A DNA stretch of 31,897 nucleotides from Lysobacterales bacterium (GTDB taxonomy: Bacteria > Pseudomonadota > Gammaproteobacteria > Xanthomonadales > SZUA-36). How positions within the stretch are numbered: position 1 is the stretch's first letter; each line of letters begins with the position of its first letter. The translations under genes were made by a program, and so were the position numbers. Location: assembly GCA_021648045.1 (NCBI GenBank), contig JAKITM010000019.1, positions 1 through 31,897 of the forward strand, read 5' to 3'. Shown here one piece after another: positions 23,895 through 31,897 of this stretch. The notes beneath the pieces are model-generated. The model did not search any database, was not told the DNA's origin, and was given only the letters and a program-made list of their open reading frames with translations.

Positions 23895-24989
23895 TTAAGT
23901 TCGATGACTAAGGGGATGTTTTCCTTGAATCACATGAAAATAACGATCCGAGGCTAAAACTTTAACCTGTCGAAAGGTTTGCTCGAAAAGCGCCAGATAG
24001 GGCAGGTGACGATTAGCAACTACTCTAAGTTCCCCCTTAGCTTTTAAGTGTAATGGTGCTTGGTGTATCAATGCCTCGCTAACCTCCAGTGTTTGCCGAC
24101 TATCGCGATGAAAAGGAGGATTGCTGATGATGGCATTATAGCGCTGCTTCACTTCAGAGTAGGCATCCGATGCAAGTAGTCGGGTCGTGTCTGCTGCTAA
24201 TCCAGCTTGCTTTAAATTGATTTCGGTGCTCGCTAATGCCATGGCGCTCACATCGAGTGAATCTAGGCGTATGTTGGAGCGCAGGCTACTGGCACAAATA
24301 CCCAGTACGCCGCTGCCGCAGGCAAAATCAAGTACATGTCCAGAGACAGGTAGTTCTTCTAGGTTTTGTAATAACATCCGACTGGCGGGGTCCAGCTTGG
24401 CATAGCTGAAAACGCCGGGCAGGGTAGTAAAACTCCAATCCTTTTGGTTGAAACGCAGGCTGAATGCCGGCTGAGCTTGGGATTGAGCGTCGTGCGCCGG
24501 TCGCACGGCATTGTTAAGTTGGGTTTCCAGCAGGCTGCAGTGCCGAGCGCTATCCAGCTTAGAAACAGTGGTGGCTGACATTTTAGCCAGTTGTTTTGCT
24601 GCTGATTTAATCCCGGCACGATTTTCACCGACTAGCCAAATTTTCCCCCGTGGACCCAATGTATCCAGACTTCGGCTCAGCAAATAATCCCGGAACGGTT
24701 TTTCTCTGGGCAGGTATACAATCGCAAGGTCGGTTCGATTGTTGCTTTCTGTAATGAACTCTGAGGTAAAACCTATATTTAATGTATATTCTTTTGATTG
24801 TTCTTTAGTATATTGATATGTATGGTAATCAGAAGACAATATAGATAGTTTTTTTATCCCTGCATCAAGCAGTTCATGGCAGAATAAATCTGCCGGCGGA
24901 TTTATAATCAAGAGTGAATCGGCCTGCATTTCCTGCAATAGCGGTAGGCTGCGCATCAGCAACTGGGAAGTGGGGGCAAGCTGTTTCAT
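23895..24989 (-). CDS. rsmC: 16S rRNA (guanine1207-N2)-methyltransferase RsmC
   Basis: Methylates N2 of G1207 of 16S rRNA within the 30S subunit using SAM; cytoplasmic. 364 residues versus 343 in E. coli. Two tandem methyltransferase folds: a degenerate N-terminal one (about 1-170) that helps fold and bind RNA, and an active C-terminal one. The junction TTLPGVFSYAKLDPASRMLL is typical of RsmC and separates it from RlmG. Motif I is LDFACGSGVLG (about 220-230) and catalytic motif IV is NPPF (290-293). It lies 26 nt downstream of rimO on the same strand, so likely in one translation-linked unit. Confidence 0.9.
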   Translation of the reverse strand: MKQLAPTSQLLMRSLPLLQEMQADSLLIINPPADLFCHELLDAGIKKLSILSSDYHTYQYTKEQSKEYTLNIGFTSEFITESNNRTDLAIVYLPREKPFRDYLLSRSLDTLGPRGKIWLVGENRAGIKSAAKQLAKMSATTVSKLDSARHCSLLETQLNNAVRPAHDAQSQAQPAFSLRFNQKDWSFTTLPGVFSYAKLDPASRMLLQNLEELPVSGHVLDFACGSGVLGICASSLRSNIRLDSLDVSAMALASTEINLKQAGLAADTTRLLASDAYSEVKQRYNAIISNPPFHRDSRQTLEVSEALIHQAPLHLKAKGELRVVANRHLPYLALFEQTFRQVKVLASDRYFHVIQGKHPLSHRT

Positions 24990-25015
24990 TGGGGTATAAG
25001 TTCCGAAAATACCGG

Positions 25016-26341
25016 TTATTTAGCAAGGTCTGCGTAAAGGTCGTAATCATCACTGGCGTTAACCGATACTTGCAAACTATCCCCTGGCTGCAAGTCCCCA
25101 GCATTTTTGATATGCACCAAGCCGTCAATTTCTGGCGCATCTGCCCAGGACCGGGCAACCGCTTGTTGGCCATCAACGCTGTCGACCAGAACTTCTATCT
25201 GGGTACCTACTTTAGCAGCCAACCGGTCGTGACTGATGCCGGCTTGTAGCTCCATCAATTGTTCCCAACGATGTTGCATGACTTCTGGCGCAACGGGATT
25301 ATCCAGCTGATTGGCCCGTGCTCCGTCTACCGGTGAATACTGAAAGCAGCCGACGCGGTCAAGCTGTGCTTCACTGAGAAAATCGAGCAGCATTTCAAAA
25401 TCATCATCGGTTTCGCCTGGAAAACCAACGATGAAGGTACTGCGAATGGTAATATCTGGGCAGATATCCCGCCAGCGTTTAACGGTTGCTAGGGTGTTAG
25501 CAGCTGCAGCCGGGCGTTTCATTGCTTTGAGAATCCGCGGGCTAGCATGTTGGAAGGGGATATCCAGGTACGGTAATATTTTTCTTTCCGCCATCAGTGG
25601 AATAATGTTGTCTACATGCGGATAGGGATAAACATAATGCAGGCGTACCCATACCCCCATGCTGGAAAGGGCTTCACAAAGCTCCAGCATACGCGACTTA
25701 ATCGGCATACCATTCCAGAAATCCAGTTTGTATTTTAGGTCAAAACCATAGGCACTGGTGTCTTGTGAGATCACCAGCAATTCACGAACACCGGATTTCA
25801 CCAATCGCTCGGCTTCTTCCAGAACACTGCCGATGGGGCGTGACACTAAACGCCCGCGCAAATCGGGAATAATGCAAAATGTGCATTTATGGTTACAGCC
25901 CTCAGAAATTTTCAGATAGGCGTAATGCCGGGGTGTGAGCTTAATTCCCTGTGGTGGAATCAGGTCAATATGAGGGTCATGTGAGCGACTGAACGGTGCA
26001 AAACGATGCACAGCGCTAACCACATCTTCGTATTGCGCTGGCCCGGTTACACTCAGTACTTTGGGGTGTACGCGGGTGATTTCTTCTGCCTGGGCTCCCA
26101 TGCAGCCGGTGACAATAACTTTGCCATTAGACTCCAGCGCTTCAGCTATCGCTTCAAGAGACTCGGCTTTGGCACTGTCGATAAAACCACAGGTATTGAC
26201 TACCACCAAATCGGCGTCGTCATAACTGGCCGAAATCTGGTAGCCGTCAGTTCGTAACTGGGTCAAGATTCGTTCTGAATCGACCAGGGCTTTCGGGCAG
26301 CCAAGACTGACAAAACCGACTTTGGGGGAATTAGCTGACAT
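25016..26341 (-). CDS. rimO: Ribosomal protein S12 methylthiotransferase RimO
   Basis: Radical-SAM enzyme that adds a methylthio group to the conserved Asp of ribosomal protein S12. 441 residues, full length. The N-terminal UPF0004 domain opens with GFVSLGCPKALVDSE and holds three cluster-binding cysteines (C15, C51, C80). The radical-SAM motif is C149NHKC153TFC156, followed by IIPDLRGRLVSRP, the RimO-specific stretch. The C-terminal TRAM domain (about 375-441) ends with LVHIKNAGDLQPGD. It is upstream of rsmC. Confidence 0.97.
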   Translation of the reverse strand: MSANSPKVGFVSLGCPKALVDSERILTQLRTDGYQISASYDDADLVVVNTCGFIDSAKAESLEAIAEALESNGKVIVTGCMGAQAEEITRVHPKVLSVTGPAQYEDVVSAVHRFAPFSRSHDPHIDLIPPQGIKLTPRHYAYLKISEGCNHKCTFCIIPDLRGRLVSRPIGSVLEEAERLVKSGVRELLVISQDTSAYGFDLKYKLDFWNGMPIKSRMLELCEALSSMGVWVRLHYVYPYPHVDNIIPLMAERKILPYLDIPFQHASPRILKAMKRPAAAANTLATVKRWRDICPDITIRSTFIVGFPGETDDDFEMLLDFLSEAQLDRVGCFQYSPVDGARANQLDNPVAPEVMQHRWEQLMELQAGISHDRLAAKVGTQIEVLVDSVDGQQAVARSWADAPEIDGLVHIKNAGDLQPGDSLQVSVNASDDYDLYADLAK

Positions 26342-26560
26342 CCAGATATGCTCACTGCGTGATAGATTGATAATCTTGTGAATTTTAACACGCCACTGCC
26401 ATGCTGGGTATGCTCAGTGATAGCGACACCCTAACGGAAGTGGCTCGGGAAGTTGAGGAACAAAGCATCAAAATGATTGATGATGCTATTTAGCCTGTAG
26501 GGTCGTCAATGAATAGATGCAATTCCACTGTAATAGCACTATACCATTAGACCTGAGTCC

Positions 26561-26588
26561 GTTAGCCCGACATTAATGCCGGGCTAAC
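26561..26588 (-). other. Hairpin after the PDZ protein gene
   Basis: A 9-bp perfect stem (GTTAGCCCG / CGGGCTAAC), extendable by an inner CAT/ATG, stands 12 nt beyond the stop of the PDZ protein on the minus strand. Without a clear T-run it may be a weak terminator or 3' stabiliser. The rest of 26342-26600 holds no confident gene. Confidence 0.45.
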
Positions 26589-26600
26589 GCCATTCACCGA

Positions 26601-27896
26601 TTAATGCATTTGCGGCGAAGATATCCGCTGTATGGATTTATCAACCGCCTGGCTTTCTATAGTTTCTGCCTGCCCTTTGCGAATGACTTCCAGGCTAATT
26701 TTTTCTCCATCTTTCAAAAAGCGCAAATTGCGCATCAGGTCAGCTGGTCGGGATACTTCCTGTGAACCCACTGCTGTAATTACATCACCTGCAGCGAGGT
26801 TGAGGGAATTATCCTCTCTTGCACTTAATACCAGTACACCGCTATCTACTTGAAAATATTTTCCAAGCTCCGGGTTCAACGGGGCAAGCTCCAAGCCGCG
26901 CACCATATTGCGGTCGAAAAAGAAAATCGCATTTTCAGCTGCCTGGCCGATAATCACCTCAAAGTTACTCATATCCGGAGAACCACGAAAATCAACGGTT
27001 TCAATGTCAATTTCCATGTTCTCTAGACGCTTTTCGAGTAACTTGATGTGGCGTTCCATTTCCCCACCCGCAAGCCCGGATACCATGCCATCTCGGCCTT
27101 CAACCTGGACGATAATCTGTTTGCTGCCCATTAAATCACCAGCATCGGTCAATGAGCGTTGAATTAAGACTAATTTATCAGAATCAGGCAGTGTGATTCC
27201 AGTTGTGCTCAGTGTTTGGCTTAGCGCATGTGGCATGGGAGGCTGTGGTGGTTGTCCCGGGCGAATGAGAGTGTGCAAGCCCAGTGGATTGCGTTTTCCG
27301 GCAATAACGCTTAAATTGATGGCTTTATCATCCCTTAGGACAGTTAAATCAACGGTATCTCCAATTTGCGCTTGCCTGAGGTTTTGTTGAAGTATGTCGA
27401 TGCGTTTAAAACCGGGCGAAAGCAGAAGGTCAGTGCCATTGATGCTTAAAACCTGGTCGCCTTTTAACAGGCCGGCCTTGTCGGCAGGGCCATCCGGCGT
27501 TATGCCAATGATTTCAACACCATTATCTTCGCCATCCTGGTTGATCACAACACCAATAAATGCGGATTGAGTAGACATCACAGATGCCTCGGATTCTAAG
27601 CGAATGACTTGAACACTAAAATCACTCCCCAGATTCATTTCATGGCTTAAGCGAGCCATTTTTGCAGATGCCTTTTGCATATCTGTAACTGCTAGTTCCA
27701 GTGCAGCTCGGCGTTGATCTAACACGGTTCGCTGAGCCTCAAGCTCAAGCTTCTGTTGCTCAAGCTCTTGTTTTTGAGCAGGGCTGGCCTCGTCGATAAC
27801 ACTGAGGGTTTCCGCTGCTGAAACCTGGTTGGGAAATAAGCCGAAGGCAAATATTGCCAGAAGGCCTAAGCTAAGTGTGTTTAAATTAAGTGGCAT
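26601..27896 (-). CDS. Periplasmic protein with two PDZ domains
   Basis: 431 residues from the ATG at 27896, which has GGAG 8 nt upstream; an in-frame ATG at 27908 lacks a ribosome site. Signal peptide about 1-28 (ends VSAA). Residues of roughly 40-85 form a Glu/Gln/Lys-rich coiled coil (ELEQQKLELEAQR). PDZ1 (about 105-195) has FIGVVINQDGEDNGVEIIGI and GPADKAGLLKGDQVLSINGT. A Pro-rich linker and a second helical segment follow, then a degenerate PDZ2 (about 330-410, GVLVLSAREDNSLNLAAGDVITAVGSQEV). There is no trypsin-like or metalloprotease domain, so it should bind ligands without cutting. It is the third gene of a sigma / anti-sigma operon (45-nt gap), suggesting a role in sensing or adjusting the sigma signal (inference). 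Confidence 0.85.
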   Translation of the reverse strand: MPLNLNTLSLGLLAIFAFGLFPNQVSAAETLSVIDEASPAQKQELEQQKLELEAQRTVLDQRRAALELAVTDMQKASAKMARLSHEMNLGSDFSVQVIRLESEASVMSTQSAFIGVVINQDGEDNGVEIIGITPDGPADKAGLLKGDQVLSINGTDLLLSPGFKRIDILQQNLRQAQIGDTVDLTVLRDDKAINLSVIAGKRNPLGLHTLIRPGQPPQPPMPHALSQTLSTTGITLPDSDKLVLIQRSLTDAGDLMGSKQIIVQVEGRDGMVSGLAGGEMERHIKLLEKRLENMEIDIETVDFRGSPDMSNFEVIIGQAAENAIFFFDRNMVRGLELAPLNPELGKYFQVDSGVLVLSAREDNSLNLAAGDVITAVGSQEVSRPADLMRNLRFLKDGEKISLEVIRKGQAETIESQAVDKSIQRISSPQMH

Positions 27897-27940
27897 TATT
27901 TTCTCCATTTTTAAGTTCTAGTGTCTTAAAATTCCGCACA

Positions 27941-28543
27941 TTAAAGGCCAACATATTGGCGGTAATACAAGTTACGGTTCTGTGCGTATACCGCAGACAG
28001 GTCGGCGAGCAGGGTGACTCGGCGATACCAAAGCTCGGTGTCTGTGTTTTGACTAGCCAGTTGTTCATCAATAACGGCAATCATGTCTTCTAGCTCAGCA
28101 ATTATGATGGCGTTTGCGGCTAATACCGGGCTGTTTTGATTCTTATCACTGGCGATTTCATCTTCCAGTTTTTGCGACATGGCGATCAGTCGTTGGCTCT
28201 GGTTTTCACCCAAAATACTGTCGGGCGGTATATATTTAGTGTCGTTCTCTGATGTATGCATGCCTGCGATAGGGTTGAGGCTTTCGGTTTTCCCAGGAGC
28301 AGTAAGTTCAGCAGGGTTTTGCATATAGAGCTGATTAATCAGGAACAAAGCCAAAAGCACACTGGCAGCCAGTGCCAGCTGGAAAGGCCGACGAACTGTC
28401 TTTGAAGTATTGGCCTCTTCCTGACGAGCTTGGATGCTCGGCCATAAATCCCATAAATCATCGGGCGCATCGTAGGCTGGCAGCGACCGCAACTGGCAGG
28501 GGTCTGATAGTGTTTGTACTTTGTTCATTGTTTCATTACTCAT
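27941..28543 (-). CDS. Single-pass anti-sigma-factor-like protein
   Basis: 200 residues: a cytoplasmic N-terminus of about 50 residues with the DLWDLWPSIQARQEE stretch seen at the start of many membrane anti-sigma factors, one transmembrane helix (about 54-73) and a periplasmic helical domain of about 125 residues ending WYRRVTLLADLSAVYAQNR. No zinc-binding HxxxCxxC motif. The ATG is 2 nt after the sigma factor stop, with AAGG inside the last sigma codons, so translation is coupled. Sigma binding is inferred from gene order and topology rather than a recognised domain. Confidence 0.75.
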   Translation of the reverse strand: MSNETMNKVQTLSDPCQLRSLPAYDAPDDLWDLWPSIQARQEEANTSKTVRRPFQLALAASVLLALFLINQLYMQNPAELTAPGKTESLNPIAGMHTSENDTKYIPPDSILGENQSQRLIAMSQKLEDEIASDKNQNSPVLAANAIIIAELEDMIAVIDEQLASQNTDTELWYRRVTLLADLSAVYAQNRNLYYRQYVGL

Positions 28544-28545
28544 CT

Positions 28546-29139
28546 TTATGTGGCCTTCATCAGCGGGCTAAATTTACGCGCTGCGGATATCGGAGCTGGT
28601 GTTTCTTTTTCCGCAAAACATAAGAGCTTTGCTCTGGCGCGGGATAAGCGAGTTTTGGAATAACTGACGCTGCGTCCCAGTTGGCTGGCTATTTCATGGT
28701 GCTTAAATCCTTCAACATCGTGCAGCCAGACAATTACTCGGTCATCATCACACAGGCTTAATAATAATTGCTCCAGCAATAACTGGTTCGCTGCGCTATC
28801 TGTGACACTCGGGTGGTGTGCATCACCACTGATGGCATCCAGAGAAACCTCTGGTTTACGCCGTCGAATCATATCAATGGATGCATTACTAACGATTTTT
28901 CTCAGCCACGCCCAAAAGGGAACTTCGCCCTCAAAACTAGATAAACGCCTAAAGGCGGAAACGAAGGCATCTTGCGTTGCTTCTTTGGCATGTTCCGGAC
29001 AAACCAATAAGCGTCTTGCCAGGCTATATGCCGGTGATGCGTAAAGCCGATAAATCTTTTCACAGGCGAGCTGATTGCCTTGCTGCGCATCCCGCAACAA
29101 CTGCTTCTCCAATTTCAGCTGGAATATTGATTCACTCAT
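28546..29139 (-). CDS. ECF-type RNA polymerase sigma factor
   Basis: 197 residues. Region 2 (about 15-95) includes CEKIYRLYASPAYSLARRLL, EATQDAFVSAFRRLSSFEG and FWAWLRKIVSNASIDMIRRRK, the ECF core-binding and -10 recognition helices. Region 4 (about 120-175) has VIVWLHDVEGFKHHEIAS and the recognition helix SVSYSKTRLSRARAKL. No extra domains. First gene of the sigma / anti-sigma / PDZ operon. An auto-regulated promoter is expected upstream, but I could not identify one with confidence; the gap to the M13 gene also contains that gene's terminator. Confidence 0.93.
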   Translation of the reverse strand: MSESIFQLKLEKQLLRDAQQGNQLACEKIYRLYASPAYSLARRLLVCPEHAKEATQDAFVSAFRRLSSFEGEVPFWAWLRKIVSNASIDMIRRRKPEVSLDAISGDAHHPSVTDSAANQLLLEQLLLSLCDDDRVIVWLHDVEGFKHHEIASQLGRSVSYSKTRLSRARAKLLCFAEKETPAPISAARKFSPLMKAT

Positions 29140-29195
29140 ATAAGTCTATGACGCAGGGCGGCAGAGAAAGGTCGCAACTGGGTGTTTATTATTTA

Positions 29196-29226
29196 AAATA
29201 AAAAACGGCCGCAATAAGCGACCGTT
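29196..29226 (-). terminator. Terminator of the M13 peptidase gene
   Basis: On the minus strand AACGGTCGC pairs with GCGGCCGTT (one G-U) around a 5-nt loop, followed by TTTTATTTTAAA. It sits 25 nt after the peptidase stop and isolates it from the downstream sigma operon on the same strand. Confidence 0.9.
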
Positions 29227-29250
29227 CTGTGTCTTAACAGAAAACATAAG

Positions 29251-31362
29251 TTACCAGATATTTACCCGTTCAGCCGGTGGGCGATACATCGCATCGCCTT
29301 GCTTTATATTAAAGGCTGCATAAAACTCGGGAATGTTGGAAAGGGTGACATTGACGCGTGCCTTTGCCGGGGAATGCGGGTCGACGGTCAGACGGCGTTC
29401 CAATTCTTCATCACGGTATTTACGCCGCCAGACTTGCGCCCAACCCATGAAAAAACGCTGGTCGCCGGTTAGGCCGTCAAGTATCGGCGCTTCAAGACCA
29501 TTTAGTGAGGATTTATAAGCCTTGTAGGCGATAGACATGCCGCCGAGGTCGCCGATATTTTCACCGGAAGTGAAATCACCATTGATGGTCAGGCCATTAA
29601 TAACGACAAAGCTATTGTATTGGCTGGCAAGTTTAGCCCGGCGTTGTTCGAATTTTTCTGTATCTTCCTCAGTCCACCAATCCCGTAGGTTGCCATCGCC
29701 ATCAAACTTGCGCCCTTGGTCATCAAAACCATGACCGATTTCATGACCGATTACAGCACCGATGCCACCATAGTTCACAGCATCATCTGCATCGGGGTTA
29801 AAGAAGGGCGGTTGTAAAATTGCAGCGGGAAATACAATTTCATTCCACGGTGGGTTGTAATAGGCATTGACAGTTTGTGGAGTCATAAACCACTCGGTTT
29901 TATCCACAGGTTTATCGAGTTTCGCTAGTTGTCTCTGCATTTCAAATTCGGCTGAGCGTTTAATGTTTCCGATTAAATCACCGGCTTTCACTTCAAGCTT
30001 AGTGTAATCGCGCCAGCTGTCGGTATAGGCTATTTTTGTGTAAAACTTGGAGAGTTTGTCTAATGCAGCCTGTTTGGTTTCTTCACTCATCCAGTCCAGT
30101 GTAATAATTGAATCACCATAGGCTGATTTTAGATTGTCTACCAGGTCCACCATGCGTGCTTTAGATTCCGGACTAAAGTGTTTTTGCACATAAAGCTGGC
30201 CGAGTATTTCACCCATATTGCCATTAATAGAGGCGATAGCTCGCTTCCAGCGTGGCCGCGATTCTGGCACGCCTTGCAGACCCTGCCTGTGGAAAGCGAA
30301 CCATGAATCAAATGATGCATCGGTTAACACTGGGGCGAAGGCATCGAGGGTTTGAAATATAAGATAGTTTTTCAAGCTATTAATATCAAGCTTGGCAACA
30401 ATATCATCGGCCGCTTCAAAGTAGCTGGGCTGGGCGACAATATACTTATCTCGTAGAGATAGGCCGGAGCCTTCAAACATGGCTTCCCAGCTGGCTTTTG
30501 GTGCCAGCGTTTTTAATTCATCCAAGGTCTTGGGGTTATAGCGCTTAACCGAATCACGATTGTCTTCTTTGGTCCAGCTGACTTCAGCCAGTTCCGTTTC
30601 GAATGCAAGTAGCGTATTGGCAATGGTTTTTCCATCTTCAATGCCGGCAAGGGTTAGCATATCCGCTACATATTGCTTGTATAAATCGCGGGCTTTTATA
30701 TAGCGATCCGCATCTTCGAGGTAATAGTCACGGTCGGGTAGGGTTAAGCCGGCCTCTCCAAGGTAAACCACATTGGTGTCTGGATCTTTTAAATCGGAAA
30801 AAATACCGCTGCCAAAGGGTGCATTGACACCGTAGGCTGAAAGTTTCCCAACCAGTTGGTAGAAGCCATCTAAGTTGTTAATGCTGTTGATCGCACCTAA
30901 CTCAGCAGCGATGCCTTTTAAGCCGCTAGTATTCGCGCTCTCGTTATCCATATAGCTATTGTAGTAATCACGGATTTTTTGTGCGGCAGAACCCGTGGAG
31001 GAATCCTGTTGTTGGCTGACTTCTTTAATAAGCGCCTGAATGTTGATTTCCGCATCATCCGACAATTTGGTGAATGAGCCGTAGTTGGATTTATCCGCTG
31101 GGATTTCTTTATCCTTCAACCAGGTGCCGTTAACATATTGAAAGAAATCATCCTGAGCCCGGACGGAAGTGTCAAAGCCTTGCATGTCGATACCGCTGAG
31201 TAATGCTACTACTGGCTCGACTACTGGCGCTGGTGCAGTCTGGGCATCCTCTTGCACAGTTACGGGGCTCGCAGTGTTTTCGGTATTACTATCACAGGCG
31301 TAAAGACCCAAGCTGGTAATTAATGCTAAGGGAATGGTGCGTAAACGAAAATGTTTATTCAT
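29251..31362 (-). CDS. M13 (neprilysin/PepO) metallopeptidase lipoprotein
   Basis: 703 residues. Signal peptide with lipobox LYAC (about residue 23), so lipid-anchored; Asp follows the Cys, the classic inner-membrane retention residue. The N-terminal M13 domain begins near GFDTSVRAQDDFFQYVNGTWL. The catalytic domain has NAYYNPPWNEIVFPAAILQ, the zinc motif HEIGH (His540, Glu541, His544) within GAVIGHEIGHGFDDQG, and ENIGDLGG with the third ligand Glu601 and Asp605. It ends RPPAERVNIW, lacking the C-terminal Cys seen in many M13 proteins. The family cleaves small peptides on the amino side of hydrophobic residues. Ribosome site AGGA lies 9 nt before the ATG. Confidence 0.95.
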   Translation of the reverse strand: MNKHFRLRTIPLALITSLGLYACDSNTENTASPVTVQEDAQTAPAPVVEPVVALLSGIDMQGFDTSVRAQDDFFQYVNGTWLKDKEIPADKSNYGSFTKLSDDAEINIQALIKEVSQQQDSSTGSAAQKIRDYYNSYMDNESANTSGLKGIAAELGAINSINNLDGFYQLVGKLSAYGVNAPFGSGIFSDLKDPDTNVVYLGEAGLTLPDRDYYLEDADRYIKARDLYKQYVADMLTLAGIEDGKTIANTLLAFETELAEVSWTKEDNRDSVKRYNPKTLDELKTLAPKASWEAMFEGSGLSLRDKYIVAQPSYFEAADDIVAKLDINSLKNYLIFQTLDAFAPVLTDASFDSWFAFHRQGLQGVPESRPRWKRAIASINGNMGEILGQLYVQKHFSPESKARMVDLVDNLKSAYGDSIITLDWMSEETKQAALDKLSKFYTKIAYTDSWRDYTKLEVKAGDLIGNIKRSAEFEMQRQLAKLDKPVDKTEWFMTPQTVNAYYNPPWNEIVFPAAILQPPFFNPDADDAVNYGGIGAVIGHEIGHGFDDQGRKFDGDGNLRDWWTEEDTEKFEQRRAKLASQYNSFVVINGLTINGDFTSGENIGDLGGMSIAYKAYKSSLNGLEAPILDGLTGDQRFFMGWAQVWRRKYRDEELERRLTVDPHSPAKARVNVTLSNIPEFYAAFNIKQGDAMYRPPAERVNIW

Positions 31363-31389
31363 TACTGTTTCCTGTAGTTTATTGAGCTA

Positions 31390-31443
31390 ATCCCTAACTA
31401 TAACAAAATCACCCGCTTTATGCCCCTGCCGAAAGTTAGGGAT
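31390..31443. promoter_or_regulatory. Inverted repeat in the M13/plsC divergent region
   Basis: ATCCCTAACT (31390-31399) and AGTTAGGGAT (31434-31443) are perfect 10-bp inverted copies 34 bp apart. The left arm overlaps a TATAGT (-10 like, minus strand, 31397-31402) for the M13 gene, so the pair could be operator half-sites for a dimer or for DNA looping. The remaining bases of 31363-31528 show nothing else clear. Confidence 0.5.
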
Positions 31444-31528
31444 GAGTCTAAAGTTTCTGGCGCTTTGTTTTAAAAATCCCAACTTAGTCTGTTGGACAGC
31501 AAGCGGGCAGGGTGCGACAATTAAATCT

Positions 31529-31897
31529 ATGCGCAGTTTCCTGAAAAAATACTTACTCATACCTTGGCAACTCTATGTCTGGCTAATTTATTTGCCGCTA
31601 ATAGCCGTCTGGACCGTTATTATGGCGACTATTGTTATTTTAACAGCCGTATTTATCAGTAAAGAAAAAGCCTCCAAATACCCTTCAGCGCTATGGGCTA
31701 AAGTTTGTGCCTGGTTGACTCCGGCATTGGTAAGTGTCAACGGTAGGGAGCACTTGGCAGATGCTCAGGCTTATGTGGTGGTGTCCAATCACCAGAGTCA
31801 GTACGACATTTTATTGCTTTATGGCTGGATCGGCCTGTCAGTGAAATGGATTATGAAAAAAGAAATTCGTAAAATCCCTGCCATTGGTATCGCCAAC
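31529..31897 (+). CDS. 1-acyl-glycerol-3-phosphate acyltransferase, 5' part
   Basis: The first 123 codons, open at the window edge. An N-terminal hydrophobic helix (about 15-42) anchors it in the inner membrane. VVVSNHQSQYDILLLY carries the PlsC catalytic H-x4-D motif (His88, Asp93), and MKKEIRKIPAIGIAN is the second acyltransferase block. By family it acylates lysophosphatidic acid to phosphatidic acid. The exact paralog (PlsC or a related acyltransferase) cannot be fixed without the C-terminal part. The ATG at 31529 has only a weak upstream AGGG. It is divergent from the M13 peptidase. Confidence 0.88.
   Translation, partial: MRSFLKKYLLIPWQLYVWLIYLPLIAVWTVIMATIVILTAVFISKEKASKYPSALWAKVCAWLTPALVSVNGREHLADAQAYVVVSNHQSQYDILLLYGWIGLSVKWIMKKEIRKIPAIGIAN

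Overview
The window looks like chromosomal DNA of a Gammaproteobacterium, most likely a marine, peptide-degrading lineage near the Cellvibrionales/Alteromonadales type. The evidence is the housekeeping set (DusB, divergent rsgA/orn, RsmC, RimO, PpsA with its regulator PpsR, a DUF1249/YqiB-like protein) together with a large TonB-dependent receptor, an S9 peptidase, an M13 peptidase and a TolB-repeat amidohydrolase. The taxonomic placement is inference from gene content. No phage, insertion sequence or CRISPR array is visible.

Layout. (1) 127-4375 is housekeeping: dusB and a TraB/PrgY-like membrane protein on the minus strand, a small secreted conserved protein, then rsgA (minus) and orn (plus) sharing a promoter region. 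(2) 4685-9754 is a nutrient-uptake pair, a TonB-dependent receptor followed by a secreted S9 peptidase, separated by a strong UUCG-loop terminator. (3) 9800-13584 holds ppsA (minus), divergent ppsR (plus) and a DUF1249 gene. PpsA carries the Thr-x-His motif that PpsR-type enzymes act on.

(4) 13722-19055 is the least ordinary part. It contains a second, non-housekeeping YidC/Oxa1 paralog in which the conserved groove arginine is replaced by valine. Next come a 68-residue membrane microprotein with a PGTGS signature and, overlapping it by 11 nt, a two-part protein that joins a kinase-like D-x4-N...D segment to a SAM methyltransferase. Convergent to these is a five-helix membrane sulfatase/LTA-synthase-like enzyme. 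I propose that they form an envelope-modification system; its function is unknown to me.

(5) 19056-19720 is an RNA region: a consensus promoter drives tRNA-Ala(GGC) and tRNA-Glu(TTC) on the minus strand. They end in a strong terminator, behind which a roughly 75-bp segment is duplicated. (6) 19897-23229 is a giant secreted PD40-amidohydrolase. (7) 23319-26341 contains a lipoprotein, rsmC and rimO, all on the minus strand. (8) 26601-29139 is a compact minus-strand operon of ECF sigma factor, single-pass anti-sigma factor and a periplasmic two-PDZ protein without a protease domain, suggestive of an envelope-stress circuit. (9) 29251-31362 is an M13 metallopeptidase lipoprotein, divergent from a PlsC-type acyltransferase that runs off the window end. 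A 10-bp perfect inverted repeat lies between the two.
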